Assembly: GCA_002426275.1 (NCBI GenBank) | Contig: DIPB01000130.1 | Location: 7,588-18,663, forward strand | Source: Firmicutes bacterium UBA5499 | GTDB taxonomy: Bacteria; Bacillota; DTU084 | Direction: 5' to 3' | Length of the DNA: 11,076 bases | In this document: positions 1-5,564 of the stretch, piece after piece | Layout of the letters: each line of letters opens with the position of its first letter | How positions within the stretch are numbered: position 1 is the first letter of the stretch | The notes under the pieces: generated by a model | What the model was told of the DNA's origin: nothing | The model's input: only the letters and a program-made list of their open reading frames with translations | Database searches by the model: none | Position numbers and translations under genes: made by a program

Positions 1-232
1 GTACTGCCTTAATGCCGCTTTCGTTTAGCTTCGCCTGAGCGTTTAAATAATCGCCTTTATTGCCGCGCCTGATGACAATGGCTACAGGCGGGCCGTAGCC
101 TGCCTCCTTGTCAGCTATGCACACCACTTTTGCCTGCACGTTGGACATACTATTGATTAAATCGTAAGTATAAGTCGCAATCCCGCATTGTTTGGGCGGG
201 TATGTGGAAATGTAAGCTACTGGGAATGCCAT
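1..232 (-). CDS. Glycosyltransferase, family-4 type, N-terminal part (cut by window edge)
   Basis: Reverse-strand reading from ATG at 232 gives 77 residues and is open to the left edge. It starts MAFPVAYISTYPPKQCG and continues IATYTYDL. The pattern STYPPxxCGIAT(F/Y)TxDL is typical of the N-terminal Rossmann half of group-1/GT4 glycosyltransferases, where it forms the acceptor-side loop. The start is supported by TAGGAG nine bases upstream; this Shine-Dalgarno includes the stop codon of the upstream gene, and the gap between the two genes is only 12 bp. The gene therefore lies in one operon with the nucleotide-sugar pyrophosphorylase, which could supply an activated sugar donor. The C-terminal donor-binding domain is outside the window, so the sugar and the acceptor cannot be named. 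Confidence 0.75.
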   Translation of the reverse strand, partial: MAFPVAYISTYPPKQCGIATYTYDLINSMSNVQAKVVCIADKEAGYGPPVAIVIRRGNKGDYLNAQAKLNESGIKAV

Positions 233-244
233 CTTCTCACGCTC

Positions 245-1267
245 CTACTCTGCAATTGCTTGGGCTACAAGGCTATCGTTGTCCGAGATCTTGGTGCCGT
301 AACCGACGATGGCCTGCTCCAAGGTAGTGTTTGCTCCTACGCTGGCCCCCTGCCAAAGCACGCTGCTGCGAATTATGCTTCCCCGGTTGATGACCACGTT
401 CTTCCCAATTACAGCCATGGGCCCGATTTGGGCGCCGGCCTCGATTCTGGCTCCCTCAGCGATATAACATGGCGCCGTGAGCTTAGCTTGAGGGGAGATT
501 ACGGCCGAGGGATGGATCCACAGCCTGCCTCTGCCTTTCTCCAGCGGAAAGGCTGGCTGAAAACGCCCGGAGATGAGATCGTGGTGAAGTTTCAAATAGC
601 GCTGGGGAGTGCCCATGTCCAGCCAGTAATTGCGGCTTTGGAAGCCGAAGAGCCTTTCCCCTTCCGCAAGCAGCCTGGGAAATGTTTCTCGCTCTATGGA
701 GACCGCTTGCCCTTGGGGAATGTAACGAAAGATCTTGCTGCTGAACGCGTAGACGCCTGCATTGATCCAGGCCGACGTCCTGCGGCTCACTTGCGGTTTT
801 TCCGTGAAGCTACGGATTCTCCAATTCTCATCGATATCCACCAGCCCATAGGCCGCCGGATTTGAAACTTGGGTCAGGGTAAGTGTGCCAAGAGCTTTAT
901 TCTTCATATGAAAAGCTATCAGTCTTTCCAGATCGAGTTTGGTGATAATGTCTGCGTTGATCACCAAAAAATCGTCTCCCAAGAAGCGTTCCGCGGCCTT
1001 CACAGCTCCTCCGGTGCCTAAAGGCGTCTTTTCGATCACATAACGAGCTTTAATGCCAAATTTTTCTCCACGGCCAAAATGCTCCTTAATTTTCTCCGGA
1101 TGATGACAAAGAGAGAAAACAATCTCGCAGATGCCGAAGTCTCTGAGGCTTTTCACCAAATATTCAAGCCAGGGGCGATCCATCACCGGAATCATGGGCT
1201 TCGGTTGTTTCAGCGTCAGGGGATGAAGCCTGGTCCCCTTCCCTCCTGCCAGTAATAGTGCCTTCAT
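245..1267 (-). CDS. Nucleotide-sugar pyrophosphorylase (mannose-1-phosphate guanylyltransferase-like)
   Basis: Predicted cytosolic enzyme of 340 residues that joins a sugar 1-phosphate to an NTP, releasing pyrophosphate and giving an NDP-sugar donor. The N-terminal nucleotidyltransferase domain (about 1-235) has the signature LAGGKGTRL (6-14), KPMIPV (23-28), NAD (104-106, where NGD is more common), EKP (156-158), WINAGVY (167-173) and YWLDMGTPQRYL (214-225). The C-terminal part (about 250-325) has hexapeptide-like IHPSA, CYIAEGA and IGPMAVIG turns of a left-handed beta-helix, as in GMP/ADP-glucose pyrophosphorylase-type proteins. ATG at 1267 is preferred: AAGGAGG lies at a good distance, whereas the in-frame TTG at 1285 lies upstream of that site and overlaps the preceding stop. 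Sugar and base specificity cannot be read with certainty; the overall pattern resembles GDP-mannose-type enzymes. Confidence 0.85.
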   Translation of the reverse strand: MKALLLAGGKGTRLHPLTLKQPKPMIPVMDRPWLEYLVKSLRDFGICEIVFSLCHHPEKIKEHFGRGEKFGIKARYVIEKTPLGTGGAVKAAERFLGDDFLVINADIITKLDLERLIAFHMKNKALGTLTLTQVSNPAAYGLVDIDENWRIRSFTEKPQVSRRTSAWINAGVYAFSSKIFRYIPQGQAVSIERETFPRLLAEGERLFGFQSRNYWLDMGTPQRYLKLHHDLISGRFQPAFPLEKGRGRLWIHPSAVISPQAKLTAPCYIAEGARIEAGAQIGPMAVIGKNVVINRGSIIRSSVLWQGASVGANTTLEQAIVGYGTKISDNDSLVAQAIAE

Positions 1268-1281
1268 CACAAGGCCTCCTT

Positions 1282-2907
1282 TCAAAATTCTTCTAGGTTT
1301 GCGTCAACTTGATAATCCTTCGCCAAGGGGTCTTCTACCCGCAAGATCCTGTAAATATCGTTCTGCTGTCCGTCCGGCATTGTGGATATCCTGAGCCGGT
1401 GGCGTTTGCGCTGCTGATCCGTAAAAGTAACCGTGAGCCGCTGATGTGAAGAAAGCATGGCCTGCACGTCCTGCCAAGTGAGACTAATGCCTGCCCTCTC
1501 CAGCTGATGCTCAATGGCTACCATCAGGTGATAAGCCAGGACAGAAAGAAAAAGATCTGCCTCTCCCGCCAGCTTACTAGCGCGAAAGGCCGAGGTCATA
1601 CGGGTCAGAGCCTGATATTGGGCTTCCGCCTCCCGCTGATCCAAAGGCTGCTCCTTGGCTTGAAAAACATACCCCTGTTGTCTGGGCGGTTTTTTTTGAA
1701 TGAGCAGTTGAACATTCTTACGCTGAGTTTCTAGTTCCAGCTGATAGGCGGTGGCAACTTGAGGGAATCGTTCTTTGAGAGCGGAAAGTCTCCTGTGAAT
1801 CGCCTGAAGCCCCAGCTTTTTCTCGGCAATCAGCGTCTGCAGTTTCGCCAAATGCCCCAGGAAAAGCTGCTCTGCTTGCGGATCCTGCTCTTGGCCGGCG
1901 CTCTGGCTGCAGTGAATCCATAGCCCGTCTTGATTGCGCTCTAGCCGTATCCTCACAGGTCCGCGCCTGGAGCCGTACGCCGTGGCGGGGCTCGCGGTTG
2001 GGTAGACCAGAAGATGCGGGTAGTCTCGCCGGGAAAGGAGCTTCAGATTTTCCTCTGTTGCCAGATCGCTGTGCAACGTAACTACCAGGAGCCCTTTGGG
2101 GGTCTGGTTCTCCAAGCGCTCTAAAATCCTGTCCATCTGCGCATTGCCTAGCTTATGTTCTCCCAGCAAGCTCCAACTGGGGAAACCCCTACTGTCCATA
2201 GCCAGCGTGACCATGGAAGAGAGGGCGAAGAGAATCAGATGATTGTTGGACCCAAAGAGCCGTAACTCTCGCTTCCAGAGCGCTTCCTCAAGCTCCTCTT
2301 TGTGCAGAAGCAAAAGCGCGGCAACCCGGCGGCAGGCAATGTCATCCGCGGTCGAATCGTCAGCCAAAAGCTCGCCCAAGGCAGATTTGCTGCGCAACCA
2401 TACTCCAGGCTCTAGCTCAGGCGCCAAAAGCCTAGAGAGTACCAACGCTTGAGCCAGAAACGACTGCGCTTTAGTGAAGCCTAAGGCCGCCAGAGCTTCA
2501 TCCAGCTGCAGCTGCCGCCAGACTGTATGCGCCACAAGCTCCGGACCTAGCGTGCGAGACTCCGCCGCAGAGAGGCTGGCTAGATCCAACTGCAGAAAGC
2601 GCCTCTGTTCTTCTCGCCTCTGCCGCTCTCTCTCCTTCAATTGCCGGTAATGATACCGAGCCATGGCATCTCCTGCGGCTTTGGCGATTTCCCCATCTTG
2701 CTCAAAAGCCGAAATATAGCCGGATAGCCTGGCCTCAAGCGCGGCGGCCAGCTTAGGCCAACTTGCTTTCGGCAGCTCCAGGGTTCCCAAGTGCATTACC
2801 ACCCTCTGTCTGGGCCCCTGCTCCGCTCTGTACGATTCCACCAGCCTATGGCTGATGTAGGTGGCGCCTGTTTTTTTATTAGTTGTAACGTATTGACGAA
2901 TGAACAT
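1282..2907 (-). CDS. IS1634-family transposase homologue lacking the DDE catalytic residues (probably domesticated)
   Basis: Intact 541-residue frame. The N-terminus (MFIRQ, then NKKTGATY, RLVESYRAEQGPRQR, HLGTL) and C-terminus (FLSVLAYHL, GISLTW) match the IS1634 branch of IS4-type transposases from end to end. Residues 85-104 are strongly charged and probably helical. The catalytic sites are changed: the usual ILYDLT is ILFALS (225-230, Asp to Ala228), and the glycine-rich linker that should follow is missing; the second DAG(I/L)xTxxN site is HSDLATEEN (Asp to His279); the usual RVEDAFR is RMTSAFR (Glu to Thr438), followed by a shortened loop. Active transposition is therefore unlikely. The stop is directly followed by the next gene's ribosome binding site, leaving no room for an IS end, so the gene sits in an operon. 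No Shine-Dalgarno precedes the ATG. Family assignment and residue alignment come from memory of the family, not from a search. Function unknown; DNA binding is a guess. Confidence 0.8.
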   Translation of the reverse strand: MFIRQYVTTNKKTGATYISHRLVESYRAEQGPRQRVVMHLGTLELPKASWPKLAAALEARLSGYISAFEQDGEIAKAAGDAMARYHYRQLKERERQRREEQRRFLQLDLASLSAAESRTLGPELVAHTVWRQLQLDEALAALGFTKAQSFLAQALVLSRLLAPELEPGVWLRSKSALGELLADDSTADDIACRRVAALLLLHKEELEEALWKRELRLFGSNNHLILFALSSMVTLAMDSRGFPSWSLLGEHKLGNAQMDRILERLENQTPKGLLVVTLHSDLATEENLKLLSRRDYPHLLVYPTASPATAYGSRRGPVRIRLERNQDGLWIHCSQSAGQEQDPQAEQLFLGHLAKLQTLIAEKKLGLQAIHRRLSALKERFPQVATAYQLELETQRKNVQLLIQKKPPRQQGYVFQAKEQPLDQREAEAQYQALTRMTSAFRASKLAGEADLFLSVLAYHLMVAIEHQLERAGISLTWQDVQAMLSSHQRLTVTFTDQQRKRHRLRISTMPDGQQNDIYRILRVEDPLAKDYQVDANLEEF

Positions 2908-2913
2908 ATTTTT

Positions 2914-2941
2914 ATTTTAGCACAAATTGTCAAAAAGTCAA
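2914..2941 (-). promoter_or_regulatory. Sigma-A-type promoter of the transposase-homologue operon
   Basis: On the minus strand TTGACT (2941-2936) and TAAAAT (2919-2914) are separated by 16 bp, each matching the vegetative consensus at five of six positions. The -10 box ends only 6 bp before the ATG at 2907, so transcription would start at or within a base or two of the start codon. No ribosome binding site fits between them, which predicts a leaderless mRNA. Confidence 0.6.
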
Positions 2942-3056
2942 GTTGAACTTACTGTTTTGATCGTTTTTGGTCACTACAAGGCCGCTGAACTGGCTCCTTG
3001 GAGAGCTTAAAAAATTAACTGGGACTTGGTACCGTATCTGCCTGCCCTTCATACTT

Positions 3057-3062
3057 TAGAAT
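3057..3062 (+). promoter_or_regulatory. Candidate -10 box for feoA
   Basis: TAGAAT matches TATAAT at five of six positions and would place the transcript start near 3069, giving a leader of roughly 77 bases. No good -35 hexamer lies 16-18 bp upstream, so the promoter may be weak or factor-dependent. It is the best candidate in the 2942-3145 gap, and the operator-like sequence next to it overlaps the predicted start. Confidence 0.35.
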
Positions 3063-3066
3063 AGAG

Positions 3067-3082
3067 TTTAGCCCAGGGCAAA
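3067..3082. promoter_or_regulatory. Candidate DtxR/MntR-family operator at feoA
   Basis: TTTAGCCCAGGGCAAA agrees at 12 of 16 positions with the core TTTAGCATAGGCTAAA of the perfect palindrome found just before the regulator gene at 5531-5546. Its own symmetry is imperfect (outer TTT/AAA and CC/GG pairs only). Its position over the expected feoA start site suits a metal-dependent repressor. The shared sequence is seen; binding is inferred. Confidence 0.45.
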
Positions 3083-3126
3083 GACTTTTCTCCACTCCCA
3101 TTTCCTTTGCCCTCAGCTAAGAAAAG
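3075..3126 (+). promoter_or_regulatory. feoA leader with hairpin and possible H-type pseudoknot
   Basis: AGGGCAAAG (3075-3083) is the exact reverse complement of CTTTGCCCT (3105-3113), a 9-bp stem. Within its loop CTTTTCT (3085-3091) is exactly complementary to AGAAAAG (3120-3126), which lies after the stem. This is the order required for an H-type pseudoknot, with connectors of 1, 13 and 6 nt. It ends six bases before the GGGAG ribosome binding site (3133-3137), and the loop also contains CTCCC (3095-3099), complementary to that site. There is no U-tract, so control of translation is more likely than termination. The A-rich and T-rich composition makes chance pairing possible for the second stem. 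Confidence 0.3.
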
Positions 3127-3145
3127 AACAAAGGGAGAGAGAGCG

Positions 3146-3403
3146 ATGATAATCAACCTCAGTCAGCTGGCTCCTGGCAATAAAGGTCGAGTCGACAATC
3201 TTTTGCTTTGCGGAAGAATCAGAAACCGGCTTTTAGATCTGGGCTTTACGCCCGGCACGTTGGTGGAGACGGTACGGAAAAGCCCGCTGGGCGATCCCGT
3301 GGCTTATCAGGTTCGAGGGACGCTGATCGCCCTGCGCTGCGAGGAAAGCGCTCGAATCACAGTGGAACCTTTGCAAAGGAGGTCCTGGGATGAATGTCTC
3401 TGA
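3146..3403 (+). CDS. feoA: FeoA, small SH3-like partner of the ferrous iron transporter
   Basis: An 85-residue cytosolic protein, usual length for FeoA, which assists FeoB in Fe(II) uptake. The core family pattern is visible: RNRLLDLGFTPGT (26-38), SPLGDPVAY (46-54), RGTLIALRCEESARITV (57-73). The last matches the FeoA ending in which a conserved Arg and an acidic/alanine helix precede a final beta strand. ATG at 3146 follows AGGGAGAG; the in-frame TTG at 3107 lies inside the leader stem, has no ribosome binding site and adds only a non-conserved basic stretch. The gene overlaps feoB by 14 bp, and the next gene's AAAGGAGG lies within its last codons, so the two are translationally coupled. 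Confidence 0.9.
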   Translation: MIINLSQLAPGNKGRVDNLLLCGRIRNRLLDLGFTPGTLVETVRKSPLGDPVAYQVRGTLIALRCEESARITVEPLQRRSWDECL

Positions 3404-4142
3404 GCCGGAAGAAATAACCATAGCCTTAATCGGAAACCCCAACACTGGCAAGAGCACTGTCTTCAATGCTCTCACCGGACTCAATCAGCACACCGGCAAT
3501 TGGCCGGGGAAAACTGTCCTGCAATCAACCGGCAGCTACCAGTACAAAGGGCAGACTTTTAAAATCGTCGATCTGCCCGGCACCTATTCTCTCTTGGCCA
3601 ACTCACCGGAAGAGCAAGTGGCCAGAGATTTCCTCTATTTCGGTTCGCCTCAGGTGACTGTGGTGATGGCCGACGCAACCTGCCTGGAAAGAAATCTGAA
3701 CTTGATTTTACAGGTTTTAGAGATCACCACCAAAACAGTCATCTGCCTTAACTTCATGGATGAAGCCAAACGCAAAGGCATTCAAGTGGACAAAGAAAAG
3801 CTCGCGGCAAGCCTACGCGCGCCCGTCATCTCTGCCGTAGCCAGAGAGCGCAAAGGACTCCGCGAACTGCAGGAGCAAATTTGCCAGGTGGCTGCCGGTC
3901 CGCAAGGGCAATTTCAAATCCAATACCCACGAGAAGTGGAGGAGGCAGTTAATGAATTACAGCACCTCCTCCAATCCATCCTGGGACAAAATGGCAACTG
4001 GCGCTGGCTGGCTCTGAGGCTCCTGGACGGAGATCCGGCAGTGGAGCAATCTCTGGCTTCCTACTTGGAAAACTCCCGGGTTGCAGCAACGGGCGAAAGG
4101 AGGCAAGCGACATGCCGTCGCAAGAGCTTGAGCCAATCTTAA
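3390..4142 (+). CDS. feoB: FeoB N-terminal part: GTPase and helical (GDI-like) domain
   Basis: 250-residue soluble part of the Fe(II) transporter FeoB, encoded separately from the membrane part. G1 is GNPNTGKS (15-22), the switch region NQHTGNWPGKT (32-42) follows, G3 is DLPG (61-64), G4 is NFMD (121-124) and G5 lies at SAVARERKG (148-156). Residues 180-229, including WRWLALRLLDGD (204-215), are the usual start of the helical domain. The remaining tail (230-250) is Arg/Ser-rich and unlike FeoB, because it is read through the ribosome binding site and start of the next gene in another frame. AAAGGAGG at 3375-3382 sets the ATG. Most FeoB proteins are one chain of about 600-800 residues. A single frameshift in an originally fused gene is possible, but the well-placed ribosome binding site of the second part favours a real split. 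Confidence 0.88.
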   Translation: MNVSEPEEITIALIGNPNTGKSTVFNALTGLNQHTGNWPGKTVLQSTGSYQYKGQTFKIVDLPGTYSLLANSPEEQVARDFLYFGSPQVTVVMADATCLERNLNLILQVLEITTKTVICLNFMDEAKRKGIQVDKEKLAASLRAPVISAVARERKGLRELQEQICQVAAGPQGQFQIQYPREVEEAVNELQHLLQSILGQNGNWRWLALRLLDGDPAVEQSLASYLENSRVAATGERRQATCRRKSLSQS

Positions 4143-5488
4143 CTGAGGCGCGGAAAATCAGAGGCCAAAACGCAGACAGCCTGCGGGAGAGCATTGTCAG
4201 CCAGATCTTCCAAACTGCGGAAGCCATCAGCTCCCAGGTCGTGACAACTAACAGGCGCACAGCGGACTGGGACCGGAAACTGGATGATCTCTTAACTTCC
4301 CGGTTGTTTGGGTTTCCCATCATGCTGGGACTGTTGGGCGTCATTCTCTGGCTCACGATCGTGGGCGCCAACTACCCCTCCCGGTGGCTGGCGACTTTCG
4401 CTTTCCGGCTTGAAGGCCATTTGAGCGCATTCTTGCTGGCAGCGGGCTGCCCCCTCTGGCTGCATGGCGCTTTGGTTGACGGGATTTACCGAGCTATGGC
4501 TTGGGTTGTCTCTGTGATGCTGCCGCCCATGGCCATCTTTTTCCCGTTGTTCACTTTTTTTGAAGATCTTGGCTACCTGCCCAGAGTCGCCTTCAATTTG
4601 GACCGCTTGTTTAAAAAAGCCGGCGCCGCCGGCAAACAATCTCTCACAATGTGCATGGGCCTGGGCTGTAATGCCGCCGGAGTCACGGCTTGCAGGATCA
4701 TCGACTCCCCCCGGGAAAGGCTGATTGCAATCCTCACCAATAATTTTATCCCTTGCAATGGCCGTTTCCCCCTTCTGATCGCCATGGGAACGCTGTTTTT
4801 CGGGGAAATAATCCGGATCGGAAGTTTTGGCGCCAGCCTTGTTATTTTAGCCGTGGTCAGCTTCGGGATCGTCATCACCCTGGCGGTATCTTGGCTCTTA
4901 TCTAAGACGGCACTGAAAGGAATCCCTTCTTCCTTTACCCTGGAGTTGCCGCCTTTTCGCAAGCCTCAAGTCGGCACAATTCTGATCCGCTCGCTTTTGG
5001 ACAGGACGCTGCACATCCTGGGGCGAGCTGTGATCGTGGTGGCGCCGGCCGGTCTGCTCACCTGGATGCTGGCCAATACTTCCATCGGCGGGATGAGTTT
5101 GCTGGCGAAATTAGCCGGCGTTCTGGAACCGCTCGGGCGCTTAGCTGGCCTAGACGGCTTCATATTAGCTGCTTTCTTGCTGGGTTTTCCCGCTAATGAA
5201 ATCGTGCTCCCCATCCTGCTGATGGGGTATCTTTCCCATGGCGTGATGCTGGAGCCTACCAGCATGACCGCATTGGGAGAATTGTTGCGTCAAAACGGCT
5301 GGACCCTACTTACAGGGCTGAATATGATGTTGTTTTCCCTGCTGCATTTTCCGTGCGGCACAACCCTTTTCACCATCCGCAAAGAAACCGGCAGCGGAAA
5401 ATGGACTCTGCTCTCCTTTTTGCTCCCCACCCTGACAGCTTTTCTGATCTGCATCGCCAGCACCCAAATCGCTAGGTTTTTCAGTTAA
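4112..5488 (+). CDS. feoB: FeoB C-terminal part: membrane permease domain
   Basis: 458-residue membrane protein, about eight to ten hydrophobic segments between residues 66 and 455, forming the Fe(II) path of FeoB. Residues 1-60 supply the end of the helical domain and the linker (ADWDRKLDDLLTSRLFGFPI). The first gate region reads EDLGYLPRVAF (151-161), GLGCNAAG (183-190) and PCNGRFP (214-220), a variant of the better known GFGCNVPA and SCSARLP forms; the Cys positions are kept. The second half has GFPANEIVLP (358-367) and FPCGTTLFTIRKETGSGKW (413-431), matching FeoB's final segments. AAAGGAGG at 4096-4103, eight bases before the ATG, supports independent initiation, and the frame overlaps the GTPase part by 31 bp. 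A strong terminator follows the stop. Variant gate residues could reflect another metal preference; iron is inferred from feoA and family. Confidence 0.9.
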   Translation: MPSQELEPILTEARKIRGQNADSLRESIVSQIFQTAEAISSQVVTTNRRTADWDRKLDDLLTSRLFGFPIMLGLLGVILWLTIVGANYPSRWLATFAFRLEGHLSAFLLAAGCPLWLHGALVDGIYRAMAWVVSVMLPPMAIFFPLFTFFEDLGYLPRVAFNLDRLFKKAGAAGKQSLTMCMGLGCNAAGVTACRIIDSPRERLIAILTNNFIPCNGRFPLLIAMGTLFFGEIIRIGSFGASLVILAVVSFGIVITLAVSWLLSKTALKGIPSSFTLELPPFRKPQVGTILIRSLLDRTLHILGRAVIVVAPAGLLTWMLANTSIGGMSLLAKLAGVLEPLGRLAGLDGFILAAFLLGFPANEIVLPILLMGYLSHGVMLEPTSMTALGELLRQNGWTLLTGLNMMLFSLLHFPCGTTLFTIRKETGSGKWTLLSFLLPTLTAFLICIASTQIARFFS

Positions 5489-5489
5489 G

Positions 5490-5513
5490 GGCAAGGCTAA
5501 GCCTTGCCTTTTT
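5490..5513 (+). terminator. Rho-independent terminator after feoAB
   Basis: GGCAAGGC, loop TAA, GCCTTGCC, then five T: an 8-bp perfect stem beginning one base after the feoB stop. It ends the feo transcript and separates it from the regulator gene, which would then need its own promoter or read-through. Confidence 0.88.
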
Positions 5514-5530
5514 GTTCTTAGAGGAACAAA
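5511..5530. repeat. Short inverted repeat between terminator and operator
   Basis: TTTGTTC (5511-5517) and GAACAAA (5524-5530) are exact reverse complements around TTAGAG. The repeat starts within the terminator T-run and ends in the palindrome before the regulator gene. TTGTTC may also serve as a weak -35 for that gene with TAGCAT (5533-5538) as -10, but the 15-bp spacing is short. Purpose unknown. Confidence 0.35.
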
Positions 5531-5548
5531 TTTAGCATAGGCTAAATT
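5529..5548. promoter_or_regulatory. Perfect palindromic operator in front of the MntR/DtxR-type gene
   Basis: AATTTAGC - ATAG - GCTAAATT: two exact 8-bp arms around four bases. An AT-rich palindrome with TTTAG..CTAAA arms directly before a DtxR/MntR-family gene is the usual look of an autoregulatory operator in this family. The right arm ends just before the GAGGAGGG ribosome binding site, so a bound dimer would block expression of the gene. A related sequence lies at feoA. Confidence 0.65.
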
Positions 5549-5564
5549 GAGGAGGGTGATCGGC

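Noticed and set aside
188..865. A 225-codon plus-strand open frame
   Set aside because: It lies wholly opposite the nucleotide-sugar pyrophosphorylase and the start of the glycosyltransferase, both with clear motifs and ribosome binding sites; the antisense translation has no recognisable motif.
1268..1285. TTG at 1285 as the start of the pyrophosphorylase
   Set aside because: It precedes the AAGGAGG site and overlaps the upstream stop; LLLAGGKGTRL right after ATG 1267 is the normal N-terminus of the family.
1282..2960. An intact, mobile IS1634-type insertion sequence
   Set aside because: No terminal inverted repeats or target duplication are visible, the stop abuts the next gene's ribosome binding site, and the catalytic acids are missing.
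2936..2960. TTGAAC (2943-2948) as a -35 box for feoA
   Set aside because: No acceptable -10 lies 16-18 bp downstream, and it would be more than 100 bp from the operator-like site and the better TAGAAT box.
2942..3056. A tRNA, known riboswitch or small gene in the transposase homologue-feoA gap
   Set aside because: I saw no cloverleaf, recognised aptamer motif or start with a ribosome binding site in this AT-rich stretch.
3107..3145. TTG at 3107 as the start of FeoA
   Set aside because: There is no ribosome binding site, it lies inside the leader stem, and the added residues are not FeoA-like; ATG at 3146 has a good AGGGAG site.
3950..4145. A pseudogene call for FeoB on the basis of the broken frame
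   Set aside because: Both parts keep all key motifs and the second part has its own well-spaced ribosome binding site, so two functional genes are more likely than a decayed one; the alternative is kept as a finding to check.
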